Below, one piece after another: positions 28,186 through 37,608 of a DNA stretch of 64,000 nucleotides. The stretch is taken from positions 32,838-96,837 of the forward strand of contig JAIESI010000032.1 in NCBI GenBank assembly GCA_019746135.1. The letters are read 5' to 3'. The notes below the pieces were generated by a model. That model saw only the letters and a program-made list of their open reading frames with translations, did no database searches and was not told where the DNA came from. Each line of letters opens with the position of its first letter. Positions within the stretch are counted from its first letter, which is position 1. This stretch comes from Xanthobacteraceae bacterium. GTDB lineage: Bacteria; Pseudomonadota; Alphaproteobacteria; Rhizobiales; Xanthobacteraceae. A program made the translations under genes and the position numbers.

Positions 28186-28976
28186 GTGCAAGTCGCAACG
28201 TCACAAGTCGCTTCCTCCCCGGCCGAGAGCCGGGGAGGCGAGGCGGTCCCTGTGCTCCGCACCGAGGGGCTGACCATCCGCTTCGGCGGATTGACCGCGC
28301 TTAACAACGTCAATGTGGGCATCGGCCGCGGCGAAATCCGCGCCATCATCGGCCCGAACGGTGCCGGCAAGAGCACGTTCTTCAACTGCGTCACCGGCGT
28401 GCTGCGCCCGACCTCGGGCCGCATCCTGCTCAACGGCAACGACATCACCGGACAGCCGCCCAATCTGATCTCGCGCTCGGGCGTGGCGCGCTCCTACCAG
28501 ATCACCAACATCCTGCCGAACGCGACCACGCTGGAGAACGTCCGCATCGCCGCGCAGTCGCGCCGGCACGGCTGGAACATGTTCCGGCATTACACCGAGT
28601 TCCGCGACATCATCGACAAGGCGCAGGCGGTGCTCGCCTCGGTCGGGCTTGCCGGCAAGGCCGACGAGCTTGCGTCGAACCTGTCGCATGGCGAGCAGCG
28701 CAACCTCGAGATCGGCATCGCGCTCGCGACCGAGCCGCAGCTTCTGTGCCTCGACGAGCCGACCGCCGGCATGAGCGCCGCCGAGACGCACGACACCATG
28801 CAGCTGGTGCGCAAAATTTCCAAGGACCTGACGATCCTGATCGTCGAGCACGACATGCAGCTCGTGATGGAGCTCGCCGACCGCATCACCGTGTTTCACT
28901 ACGGCGAGGTGCTGGCCGACGGCCCGCCGGCGGAAATCCAGAGCAATCCGCGCGTCCAGGAGGTCTATCTCAAGAC

Positions 28977-28980
<4 letters not shown>
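28186..28980 (+). CDS. Liv-type ABC transporter ATPase, LivG-like (system B)
   Basis: The 264-residue ATPase has Walker A (GPNGAGKST), the signature LSHGEQRNLEIGIALA, Walker B (LLCLDEPTAGMS) and switch His (VEHDMQL). It starts with GTG at 28186, 12 bases after the receptor stop. An 11-base repeat (GCCTAAGTGCA) spans the receptor stop and this start, so the stop/start region has been locally duplicated. Its last bases overlap the LivF start (ATGA). Confidence 0.9.
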
Positions 28981-29711
<731 letters not shown>

Positions 29712-29712
29712 C

Positions 29713-30609
29713 ATGGCATCGGTGCTCGCGGTCTTTGCCGACATTCCCTTCGACCAGATCCTGATCCAGACGGTGAACGGCATCGTCACCGGCATGATCC
29801 TGGCGCTGATCGCCTCCGGGCTGACGCTGATCTTCGGCATCATGGACGTGGTGAACTTCGCCCATGGCGAATTGTTCATGCTCGGCGCCTATCTCGGCGT
29901 GGTCGTGCTCTCGCTCACCGGCAGCTTCTGGCTCGCGCTGATTCTCGCCACGCTCATTGTCGGGATTTTCGGCGCAGCGATGCAGATCACCACGCTGCGC
30001 CCGCTGATCGGCCGCGATCCGCTCACCACCATCCTTGCGACCTTCGGCGTGTCGCTGATCCTGCAGAACTACGCGCTCTGGCAGTTCGGTCCGGTGGCGC
30101 GCAAGATCAACGAGCCGTTCACCGGCCATTTCCAACTCTTCTATCTGGAGTATCCGTGGTACCGCATCATGATCGCGGTGCTGTCGGCGGCGATCATCGG
30201 CGGCTTCTGGCTGTTCCTGAAATACGGCAAGTACGGCATCTGGATCAGGGCGACCACGCAGGACCGGGTGATGGCGCAGGCGATGGGCATTCCCGTGCCG
30301 CTCGTCCACACCGCTGCGTTTGCGATCGGCGCGGCGATGGCGGCGGCAAGCGGCGTCCTGTTCGGGCCGCTGGTCGGCGTCAATCACACCATGGGGCTCG
30401 ACTGGGTGCTGAAGGCCTTCATCGTCGTCGTGGTCGGCGGCATGGGCAATCTCGGCGGCTCGATCGCGGCCGCGATCTTCATCAGCCTGCTGGAGGCCTA
30501 CGCCTCGATCTGGGTGAGCCCGGCGCAGGCGGTGATCGTCTCGTTCGTCGTCCTGATCCTCACGCTCCTGTTCCGGCCGACCGGCCTGTTCGTGCCCACG
30601 CCCAAATAA
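29713..30609 (+). CDS. Liv-type ABC transporter permease, LivH-like (system B)
   Basis: The 298-residue membrane protein has the LivH-type opening (GMILALIASGLTLIFGIMDVVNFAHGELFMLGAY) and the C-terminal GGMGNLGGSIAAAIF loop. About eight hydrophobic segments are visible. It lies between the LivF and LivM genes with gaps of 1 and 10 bases, so one transcript is likely. Confidence 0.9.
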   Translation: MASVLAVFADIPFDQILIQTVNGIVTGMILALIASGLTLIFGIMDVVNFAHGELFMLGAYLGVVVLSLTGSFWLALILATLIVGIFGAAMQITTLRPLIGRDPLTTILATFGVSLILQNYALWQFGPVARKINEPFTGHFQLFYLEYPWYRIMIAVLSAAIIGGFWLFLKYGKYGIWIRATTQDRVMAQAMGIPVPLVHTAAFAIGAAMAAASGVLFGPLVGVNHTMGLDWVLKAFIVVVVGGMGNLGGSIAAAIFISLLEAYASIWVSPAQAVIVSFVVLILTLLFRPTGLFVPTPK

Positions 30610-30619
30610 TTGCGCCCCA

Positions 30620-31582
30620 ATGACCGACAAGCGCCACACCATCGTCTACTGGACCGGCTTCTGCGTCGTCATGGCGCTGCTGATCGCAGCGCCCTTGGTG
30701 CTGCCGGAGTTCTGGCGGCGCTTTCTCACCGAGATCCTGATCTGGGGCCTGCTGGCGATGTCGTCCGACATCCTGATCGGCTACACCGGCATGGTCTCGT
30801 TCGGGCACTCGGCGTTCTTCGGGCTCGGCATGTATGGGGCCGCCGCGGCGCTGCTGATGGTCGCGCCGCCCAATCTGCTTCTGGCGCTGATCTTCGGCCT
30901 CGTCGCCGCCGCCCTGGTCTCGACCTTCGTCGCCTATTTCTCGACGCGGCTGCGCGACATCTACTTCGCCATCACCACGCTCATTTTCTCGCAGATCTTC
31001 TACGTCATCATCTTCACCTGGACCGAGGTCACCGGCGGCGAGAACGGCCTGTCGTTCCGCCGCCCCGCGCTCGGCATTCCCGGCATCTGGACCACGCCGT
31101 TCACCTCCGAGACGCTGCACTGGTTCGTGCTGGCGGTGGTGGCGGCGTCCTACCTGATCCTGCGCCGCATCACGCAATCGCCGTTCGGCATGGTGCTGCA
31201 GTCGATCCGCGAGAACGAGCCGCGCACGCGCGCCATCGGCTATCCGGTGGAGCGCTACAAGATCATGGCGGTCATGCTGTCCGGCCTGTTCGCGGGCCTC
31301 GCCGGCGTGCTCTACGCCATCCAGAACCGCTTCGCCGCGCCCGACTTCGTGTTCTTCCTGATCTCGGGCGAGGCGGTGATCTTCAACGTCATGGGCGGCA
31401 TCGGCACCCTGGTCGGGCCGATCGTCGGGGCCGGGACGTTCCTGCTGCTGCGCGAATTCCTCGGCCGGCTGTTCGGCGAGCAATTCCCTTACCTGATCCC
31501 GCTCGGCTTCATCTTCATCGTCATGATCATCTTCCTGCCGCAGGGCATCCTCGGCTTCGCGCGGCGGTGGCTGAACCGCTAA
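30620..31582 (+). CDS. Liv-type ABC transporter permease, LivM-like (system B)
   Basis: The 320-residue membrane protein has the LivM pattern (IGYTGMVSFGHSAFFGLGMYGAAA), the coupling segment QSIRENEPRTRAIGYPVERYK and the ending FLPQGILGFARRW. It is the last gene of system B; a dispersed palindromic repeat follows immediately. Confidence 0.9.
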   Translation: MTDKRHTIVYWTGFCVVMALLIAAPLVLPEFWRRFLTEILIWGLLAMSSDILIGYTGMVSFGHSAFFGLGMYGAAAALLMVAPPNLLLALIFGLVAAALVSTFVAYFSTRLRDIYFAITTLIFSQIFYVIIFTWTEVTGGENGLSFRRPALGIPGIWTTPFTSETLHWFVLAVVAASYLILRRITQSPFGMVLQSIRENEPRTRAIGYPVERYKIMAVMLSGLFAGLAGVLYAIQNRFAAPDFVFFLISGEAVIFNVMGGIGTLVGPIVGAGTFLLLREFLGRLFGEQFPYLIPLGFIFIVMIIFLPQGILGFARRWLNR

Positions 31583-31595
31583 GGCACACTCGCGC

Positions 31596-31768
31596 GTCCC
31601 GGGCGCACTGCAGCACGAAGTGATGCGCTGCAGACCCGGGACCCCGGTCTCCGCCTTTTCGGCGAAGGCAACTGGGGTCCCGGATCAGCCATAGCGCGTC
31701 GAAGACGCGCGTGAACGCGCTTATGGCACCGCTGCGCTTCGCTTCGCGCTGCACCGCGTCCGGGACAC
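31596..31768. repeat. Dispersed palindromic intergenic repeat, copy 3
   Basis: It contains long inverted arms (GTCCCGGGCGCACTGCAG with a near-complement, and GGGACCCCGGT with ACTGGGGTCCC). It then has a segment CATAGCGCGTCGAAGACGCG that recurs at 59708. It separates Liv system B from the molybdenum hydroxylase gene and probably ends system B transcription. Confidence 0.7.
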
Positions 31769-31838
31769 GTGTGGCGCCAGCCGTTGCTTCGTGTAACATC
31801 CAAAGCAGAAACATTCGAAAATCCGGGAGCGAACAATC

Positions 31839-34175
31839 ATGGCCAAATTCGGAATCGGACAGGCGGTCACCCGCGTCGAGGACCAGCGCTTCCTCACGGG
31901 CCAGGGCCGCTATGTCGACGACATCGTGCTCCCGGGCATGACCCACGGCGTCAACGTGCTCTCGCCGCACGCGCATGCCAGGATCAAGCGCATCGACGTG
32001 TCCAAGGCCAAGGCCGCGCCGGGCGTGCTGGCGGTCCTGACCGGTGCCGACGCCAAGGCCGATAAGCTTGGCGCCATCACCGCACACCTGATGCCGGAGG
32101 ATTTCGGCGCGCCGAAGGGCCACCGCACCTTCCAGCCGCTGCTTGTTTCCGACCGCGTGCGCCATGTCGGCGACCGCGTCGCCTTCGTCGTTGCTGAGAC
32201 GCTCGAGCAGGCGCGCGACGCGGCTGATCTCGTCGAAGTAGATTACGAGCCGCTTCCCGCTGTGATCAACATCGAGGACGCGGCCAAGCCCGACGCGCCG
32301 AAGGTGTGGGACGACAACCCGCAGGGCAACAACGCCTTCCGCCTGATGTTCGGCGATCAGGCGGCGACCGACGCGGCCTTCGCCAAGGCCAAGCACGTGG
32401 TCAAGCTCCGCGTCGAGAACAACCGCATCTCGCCGGTGTCGATGGAGCCGCGCGTCGCGATCGGCGACTACGACAAGGCCAACGACTTCTACACGCTCTA
32501 TGCCGCCTCGCAGAACCCGCACGGCTGCCGCATGGAGCTCTCGCACATCTTCCACATGCCGGAGAACCAGATCCGCGTCGTGTCGCCCGATGTCGGCGGC
32601 GGCTTTGGCCTCAAGGGTGGTGCGTTCCCGGACGATCTCCTCGTCATGTGGGCGTCGAAGAAGCTCCGCCGTCCGGTGAAGTGGGTCGCGAGCCGCAGCG
32701 AGAGCATGCTCAACGACCACCACGCCCGCGAGATGGTCTATTACGGCGAGCTTGCGCTCGACGAGCACGGCAAAATTCTCGCGCTGCGTTCGAAATCGCT
32801 GTTCCAGATGGGCGCATATTTCGTCGGCGCGGCGCTGGCGGCCGGCGCATTCTCGATCCGCTTCGTGCCCGCGGCCTACGACATCCAGACCATGCACATC
32901 ATGTCGCAAGGTGTGTTCACCAACACCTCGCAGAGCGGGCCCTATCGCGGCGCGGGTCGTCCGGAGGCAGCCTACTTCATGGAGCGGCTCATTGAGCATG
33001 CCGCGCGACAGATCGGCATGGAGCCTGCGGAAATCCGCCGCCGCAATCTCATTCCGCCGAACAAGCTGCCGTACACCACGCCGACCCACTGGGTGTACGA
33101 CTCCGGCGAGTTCACGCGACTGATGGACAAGTGCATCGAGCTGAGCGACTGGAAGGGCTACAGTGCGCGTAAGCGCGAGTCGCAGAAGAACGGCAAGCTG
33201 CGCGGCCGCGCGGTGAGCTTCTACATCGAGTTCGGCGGCATCTTCAACGAACGCATGGAGCTGAAGTTCGATCCCTCCGGCGCTCTCACGGTCTATGGCG
33301 GCACCCATTCGCACGGTCAGGGCCACGCCACCGTGTTCGCGCAGCTCGCGCATGAGCTGCTCGGCGTGCCGTTCGAGCAGATCCGCTATGTGCAGGGCGA
33401 CACCTCGCAGGTCCAGATCGGCCGCGGCACCTATGGCGCGCGCAGCATGGTGGTCGGCGGCAATGCGCTCAAAGCCGCGGCCGACGCCATGATCGAGAAG
33501 GGCAAGAAGCTCGCCGCCGCGATGATGGAGGCGGACGCCGGCGACATCGAGTTCAAGGAAGGCACGTTCCTCGTCACCGGCACCGACAAGCAGATCAAGC
33601 TCGTCGACGTCGCCAAGGCCTCCTACGCGCCGATGGGGCCGCTGACCAACAAGTTCGGCATCGGCCTCGATGCCGCCGGCAGCTTCGATCCGACGCCGCC
33701 GAGCCATCCCAACGGCTCGCACGTGGTCGAGCTCGAGGTCGATCCGGAGACCGGGGAGGTGACGATCGACCGCTTCTTCGTCATCGACGACCTCGGCCGC
33801 ATCATCAACCCGATGATCGTCAAGGGGCAGCAGCAGGGCGGGGTGGTGCAGGGCATCGGCCAGGCGCTGCTCGAGCACCAGGTCTACGACCGCCAGAGCG
33901 GCCAGCTCCTGACCGGAAGCTTCATGGACTACGCCATGCCGCACGCGGCGCAGATGCCCAACGTGGACTGCGCGCTGGAGGAGATTCCGTGCAAGACCAA
34001 CCCGCTCGGCGTGAAGGGCATCGGCGAAAGCGGCACGATCGGCGCGCCGCCGACCATCATGAACGCGCTGATCGATGCGCTCAGCCCCCTCGGCGTCGAT
34101 CAGATCGACATGCCGGCGACGCCGCTGCGCGTGTGGGAGACGATCCAGCGCGCGAAGAAGGCTAAGGCGGCGTAG
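31839..34175 (+). CDS. Xanthine-dehydrogenase-family molybdopterin subunit (form II CoxL-like)
   Basis: The 778-residue protein covers the full large-subunit fold: VEDQRFLTGQGRYVDD at the start, SPDVGGGFGLKGG, GQGHATVFAQ and the catalytic-Glu region VKGIGESGTIGAPP at the end. The active-site loop reads PYRGAGR. True aerobic CO dehydrogenases carry AYRCSFR with the copper-binding Cys, so this is the form II/aldehyde-oxidase-like type. It should hydroxylate an unknown aldehyde or N-heterocycle with a Mo cofactor. The FAD and Fe-S partner subunits are not in the window, which is unusual. No operon partner is evident. Confidence 0.9.
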   Translation: MAKFGIGQAVTRVEDQRFLTGQGRYVDDIVLPGMTHGVNVLSPHAHARIKRIDVSKAKAAPGVLAVLTGADAKADKLGAITAHLMPEDFGAPKGHRTFQPLLVSDRVRHVGDRVAFVVAETLEQARDAADLVEVDYEPLPAVINIEDAAKPDAPKVWDDNPQGNNAFRLMFGDQAATDAAFAKAKHVVKLRVENNRISPVSMEPRVAIGDYDKANDFYTLYAASQNPHGCRMELSHIFHMPENQIRVVSPDVGGGFGLKGGAFPDDLLVMWASKKLRRPVKWVASRSESMLNDHHAREMVYYGELALDEHGKILALRSKSLFQMGAYFVGAALAAGAFSIRFVPAAYDIQTMHIMSQGVFTNTSQSGPYRGAGRPEAAYFMERLIEHAARQIGMEPAEIRRRNLIPPNKLPYTTPTHWVYDSGEFTRLMDKCIELSDWKGYSARKRESQKNGKLRGRAVSFYIEFGGIFNERMELKFDPSGALTVYGGTHSHGQGHATVFAQLAHELLGVPFEQIRYVQGDTSQVQIGRGTYGARSMVVGGNALKAAADAMIEKGKKLAAAMMEADAGDIEFKEGTFLVTGTDKQIKLVDVAKASYAPMGPLTNKFGIGLDAAGSFDPTPPSHPNGSHVVELEVDPETGEVTIDRFFVIDDLGRIINPMIVKGQQQGGVVQGIGQALLEHQVYDRQSGQLLTGSFMDYAMPHAAQMPNVDCALEEIPCKTNPLGVKGIGESGTIGAPPTIMNALIDALSPLGVDQIDMPATPLRVWETIQRAKKAKAA

Positions 34176-34282
34176 CGAGCGGCGCTGCGGCTCTCACCGC
34201 AGCGCGGGTGTGGTCGTCCGAAGGACGGCGGCCGGCGATCGCGCCTTTGCCCCCTTTGGGCTTTCTTTGCTAGACTGTGCCC

Positions 34283-34507
34283 ATGACCAAGCTTCTCGAA
34301 CAGGCTGTGGAAGCCGCCCGAAAGCTGTCTCCAGAGGCGCAGGACGACATCGCACGGGCCATCATGCAGCTTGCCGGTCAAGGCGACGTTGTTCCGCTCA
34401 CCGATGACGAACGTGCGGCCATCGCGCGTTCCAAAGCCGCTGCAGCGCGTGGCGAATTTGCGACGGACGATGAGGTTCGTGCGGTGTGGGCCAAGCACGG
34501 CCGATGA
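34283..34507 (+). CDS. Antitoxin of a type II toxin-antitoxin pair
   Basis: The 74-residue protein is helical and acidic at the C-terminal half (LEQAVEAARKLSPEAQDDIARAIMQL, then TDDERAAIARSKAAAARGEF), the pattern of antitoxins encoded before ParE/RelE toxins. ATG at 34283 (MTKLL) gives the natural start; the track uses a GTG two codons earlier. Its stop overlaps the toxin ATG (ATGA). It should neutralise the toxin and repress its own promoter. Confidence 0.8.
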   Translation: MTKLLEQAVEAARKLSPEAQDDIARAIMQLAGQGDVVPLTDDERAAIARSKAAAARGEFATDDEVRAVWAKHGR

Positions 34508-34800
34508 GGCTGCGCTACACCCGACCAGCGCTTGCCGATCTCGATTCCATCCTCGATTACATCGCAGCTCACTCGCCACAAGGCGCAACGCGGGTTCACG
34601 CGCGTATTCAAGCCATTATCGGCTTGTTGCTGTCTCATCCTCGCATCGGTGCTCAAACCGAGGACAAGACCGTGCGCCGTATTCCGGCAACGCCATATCC
34701 GTATCTGATTTTTTACGAGGTCTCCGGCGACGAAATTGTCGTCCATGCCGTGCGTCACAGCGCGCGCGATCCGTCCGATTTGCCGGGCGCGAACGAATAG
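34504..34800 (+). CDS. ParE/RelE-family toxin
   Basis: The 98-residue protein has the ParE/RelE layout: two N-terminal helices (PALADLDSILDYIAAHSPQGA), a central RIGAQTEDKTVRRIPATPYPYLIFYEV and the closing strand VVHAVRHSARDP. ParE relatives poison gyrase and RelE relatives cut ribosome-bound mRNA; sequence alone does not decide, though the RRI and PYLIFYEV elements resemble ParE-like members. The start at 34504 overlaps the antitoxin stop. The pair has lower GC than its flanks and may be mobile cargo. Confidence 0.82.
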   Translation: MRLRYTRPALADLDSILDYIAAHSPQGATRVHARIQAIIGLLLSHPRIGAQTEDKTVRRIPATPYPYLIFYEVSGDEIVVHAVRHSARDPSDLPGANE

Positions 34801-34927
34801 AACTCGCGTTTGATCCCGAACGGCGCTTTAGCGATCGACGCCAAGTGTCTGTCCGCAAATGGATTATTGCCCAGCAGGCGCGCGTCTGGACTGGTGCTAA
34901 GTGTATCCCGTTACCGGAAAAAATTAT

Positions 34928-34940
34928 AAGATAGTATCTT
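34928..34940. promoter_or_regulatory. Odd palindrome upstream of the GntR-family gene
   Basis: AAGATA-G-TATCTT is a perfect 13-base palindrome with one central base, in an AT-rich patch 35 bases before the regulator start. Its size and position suit an operator for a dimeric regulator, most simply autoregulation. The motif does not match a consensus I can name. Confidence 0.4.
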
Positions 34941-34974
34941 TACTACCTTAGCCCCGAGGCGTACCCTCCCGATC

Positions 34975-35799
34975 ATGGTCGCCCAGCCGCAACCGCTCGC
35001 CAGCAAGCTTCCCGGCCGGATTTTCTTTCCCGGCCGCTCGGCCTCGCTGTCGTCGCAGATCATCGCCGACGTGCGCGACGCGCTGTTTGCGAAAAAGCTC
35101 AAGCCGGGCGATGTGCTCGGCACCGAGAACGAATTCGCCGAGCGCTACGGCGTCTCGCGCATTGTCGCGCGCGACGCGCTGCGCACGCTCGAGGCGCTCG
35201 GCGTTGCCGAAATCCGCATGGGGAAGGGCGGCGGCGCGCGGGTCGCGCGCGGCAACCCGAAGCTGTTCGCCGAGGCGCTCGCGGTGCAGCTCGATCTGAC
35301 CGGCGTCAGCGTCGCCGAGATCATGGACGCGCAGCGTGCAATCGAGTGCCTTGCAGCCGAGCTTGCGGCGGAGAACGCCACCGAGGCGGATATCGCCAAG
35401 CTTCGGATGCTCATCGCCGACGCCGAAGCGAACCTGCACGACGTCGAACGCACCACCCAGCTCGGCGCGGAGTTTCATCTTGCAGTCGCCGAGGCCTCGC
35501 ACAACCGCGTGCTGGTGGTTCAGCTCGTCTCGCTGCAGCATGTGTCGTGGCCGCGGCGCAACCCGACCATGACGCCGAATGTCGCGCGCCGCATTGCCGA
35601 CGTGCACAAGGAGCTCCTGGCGCTGATCGAGATCCGCGACGCCGCGGGCGCGCGCAAGCTGATGGACGACCACGTGAAGATGATCCGGACCCGCCGCGTG
35701 ACCGAGGACGCCAGGCGCGCGCCGCTCGGCTCCCGTTCGCGAGGGAGCCGGGGGAAACTGCGGATCGACGACGGAGACGGCCCAATCGACTGCTGCTGA
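34975..35799 (+). CDS. GntR-family (FadR subfamily) transcriptional regulator
   Basis: The 274-residue protein has an N-terminal winged helix (ENEFAERYGVSRIVARDALRTLEALGVAEIRMGKGGGARV). An FCD ligand-binding domain follows, with metal-ligand-like residues in GAEFHLAVAEASHN and DVHKELLALIEIRDAAGARKLMDDHV. FadR-type regulators respond to small acids. The last 25 residues (SRSRGSRGKLRIDDGDG) are outside the domain. It stands 71 bases before the NMT1-like gene and probably controls it and perhaps the facing Liv system C. Confidence 0.88.
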   Translation: MVAQPQPLASKLPGRIFFPGRSASLSSQIIADVRDALFAKKLKPGDVLGTENEFAERYGVSRIVARDALRTLEALGVAEIRMGKGGGARVARGNPKLFAEALAVQLDLTGVSVAEIMDAQRAIECLAAELAAENATEADIAKLRMLIADAEANLHDVERTTQLGAEFHLAVAEASHNRVLVVQLVSLQHVSWPRRNPTMTPNVARRIADVHKELLALIEIRDAAGARKLMDDHVKMIRTRRVTEDARRAPLGSRSRGSRGKLRIDDGDGPIDCC

Positions 35800-35870
35800 A
35801 ACCCGCGCTTGATCCCAAGGCCAGGAAACCGGTTCTCGGAGATCATGCGCAACGAAGAAGGAGAGGAAAC

Positions 35871-36752
35871 ATGGCCAAGGAAAAATTCATCATCGAGCCG
35901 CACTTCCGCCTGCATGAGTGGGTGGCGGAGGAGAAGGGCTACTTCAAGGACGAGGGGCTCGACTATGAGTTCCGCGAGCTCGTGCAGTCGAGCGACGGCG
36001 CGTCGCAGCAGCTCGGCGACAAGGTCGGTGCGATGCAGACCTTCGAGCGCGGCCGCAAGTCGGATATCTCCTGCGCCTGCCACTGGACGGTGAACGTCGC
36101 CGCCACCAAGGGGCACGGCAAGCTCTACGGCGATGTCTATCAGGTCTCGACCTGCGGCATCTTCGTGCCGCCCGACTCCAAGGTGAAGACGCCGGAGGAC
36201 CTCGCCAGCGTGCCGATCTCGGTCGGCTATCAGTCCGGCAGCCACTACGCCACCATCCAGGCGCTCGTTCAGTTCATGCCGCAGGACAAGATCAATCTGT
36301 CGTTCAAGGACGGGCTGGTGTTCGGCCGCATGGAAAAGCTGCTCAACGGCGAGGTGCCGGCCTGCACGCTGTTCTCCGGGCCGTATTACTTCGCCGAGCA
36401 GTTCGGCTTCCGCAAGGTGGTCGACTGCACCTTTATGATGGCGACGATGCTCACCGGTGACCCCGACATGGAGGACGTGCAGAAGTTCTTCCGCGCGTTG
36501 CGGCGGGCGCAGGCCGACATCGATCTGCGGCCCGAGCTCTACACCAAGCACTACAAGAACGAGTTCCCCAAGCGCTTCCATGACAAGATGGATACGCGCC
36601 GCTGGGGCCCGGGCGAGCGCATCGTGTTCGAGCCTTATTCGCGCGAAATCTTCGAGGACTCGCGCACCTGGATCCATGAGCACGGCATTTTCGAGGGCAA
36701 CGATCTCGGGTCGCAGACCTACGAGAAGGCGGTCGTGCGGCTGACGGCCTGA
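35871..36752 (+). CDS. NMT1/THI5-like substrate-binding protein lacking a signal peptide
   Basis: The 293-residue protein has the type II periplasmic-binding layout of the NMT1/THI5 group: WVAEEKGYFKDEGLDYEF at the start, then TCGIFVPPDSKVKTPEDLASVPISVGYQSGSHYA and RRWGPGERIVFEPYS. Unlike normal ABC receptors it starts MAKEKFIIEPHF with no signal sequence, so it should remain in the cytosol. The start is supported by a good ribosome site (AAGAAGGAGAGG). I infer either an enzyme or a cytosolic ligand-binding protein derived from a receptor; no function is known to me. It follows a GntR regulator. Confidence 0.75.
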   Translation: MAKEKFIIEPHFRLHEWVAEEKGYFKDEGLDYEFRELVQSSDGASQQLGDKVGAMQTFERGRKSDISCACHWTVNVAATKGHGKLYGDVYQVSTCGIFVPPDSKVKTPEDLASVPISVGYQSGSHYATIQALVQFMPQDKINLSFKDGLVFGRMEKLLNGEVPACTLFSGPYYFAEQFGFRKVVDCTFMMATMLTGDPDMEDVQKFFRALRRAQADIDLRPELYTKHYKNEFPKRFHDKMDTRRWGPGERIVFEPYSREIFEDSRTWIHEHGIFEGNDLGSQTYEKAVVRLTA

Positions 36753-36798
36753 GCGGCGGTCCACGCGCGATCGAGCGTGGCGCGGTCCCTTCGGAGAA

Positions 36799-36845
36799 CG
36801 CGTAGGGTGGGCCCGGCGCTGGCGCGCCTTGGCCCACCCTACGCG
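36799..36845. terminator. 14-bp perfect inverted repeat between convergent genes
   Basis: CGCGTAGGGTGGGC and its exact complement are separated by about 19 bases. It lies between the stops of the NMT1-like gene and the LivF gene of system C. The GTAGGGTGGGC arms occur as a repeat in many rhizobial genomes. No T-run is present, so it acts as a barrier hairpin at best. Confidence 0.6.
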
Positions 36846-36870
36846 CTACGATTGCTACTCCGTTGACCCG

Positions 36871-37608
36871 TCAGACCTTCGCCTCCGCCACGCGCAGACC
36901 GATGTAGCGGTCGAGCGTGGCGTGATCCTTCAGCAGGTCCTGCGAGCGGGCGCGGTGCACGATCGCGCCGCGCTCCAGCAGGATCGCATCCTCCGTGAGC
37001 GACAGCGCGATCTCGGCGTGCTGCTCCACCAGGATGACCGCGGTGCCTTCCTCGGTGATCATCCGGCGAAGGCCCCGCACCAGCTCCTCGACGATGATCG
37101 GCGCGAGCCCCTCCAGCGGCTCGTCGAGCAGGAGCAGCGCCGGGTTGGTCATCAGCGCCCGCGCGGTTGCCAGCATCTGCTGCTCGCCGCCCGAAAGCTG
37201 GTTGCCTTTGGAAAGCCGGCGCTCCTTGAGGCGGGGGAAGAGCTCGAACGCCGCATCGAGGTCCCAGCGGCCGGGCCGCGAGGCGACCGTCAGGTTCTCC
37301 TCGACGCTCAGGTTGGCAAAGATCTCGCGCTCCTGCGCCACCCAGCCGATGCCGGCCTGGGCGCGGCGGTGCGGCGCCATCCGGCTGATATCCTTGCCGC
37401 GCCAGACGATCGCGCCACGGCGCAGTTGCGTGAAGCCCATCAGGGTCAAAAGGAGCGTGCTCTTGCCGACGCCGTTGCGCCCCAGCACCGCGAGGCTGCC
37501 GTGCTCGGCGATCTCGAACGACACGTCGTCCAGCACCACGGCCTCGCCGTAGCCGGACCGCACGTTCCTGAAGGCGAGGAGCGGCTCAGCCGATCTTGAG
37601 TCAGCCAT
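36871..37608 (-). CDS. Liv-type ABC transporter ATPase, LivF-like (system C)
   Basis: The 245-residue ATPase has Walker A (GRNGVGKST), GWVAQEREIF, signature LSGGEQQMLATARAL, Walker B (LLLLDEPLEGLAP) and Gln at the H-loop (VEQHAEIA). The start ATG at 37608 (MADSRSAEP) overlaps the LivG stop by eight bases. The 391-residue track ORF has a shadow N-terminus. It is the last gene of the system C operon. Confidence 0.9.
   Translation of the reverse strand: MADSRSAEPLLAFRNVRSGYGEAVVLDDVSFEIAEHGSLAVLGRNGVGKSTLLLTLMGFTQLRRGAIVWRGKDISRMAPHRRAQAGIGWVAQEREIFANLSVEENLTVASRPGRWDLDAAFELFPRLKERRLSKGNQLSGGEQQMLATARALMTNPALLLLDEPLEGLAPIIVEELVRGLRRMITEEGTAVILVEQHAEIALSLTEDAILLERGAIVHRARSQDLLKDHATLDRYIGLRVAEAKV

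Noticed and set aside
31527-33944. 805-residue minus-strand ORF opposite the molybdenum hydroxylase gene
   Set aside because: Repeated Val/Ala/Asp/Arg/His composition is typical of an antisense frame; the plus strand has full-length family motifs.
31839-34175. Calling the molybdenum enzyme an aerobic CO dehydrogenase
   Set aside because: The active-site loop is PYRGAGR and lacks the Cys of AYRCSFR, and no CoxM/CoxS genes are adjacent.
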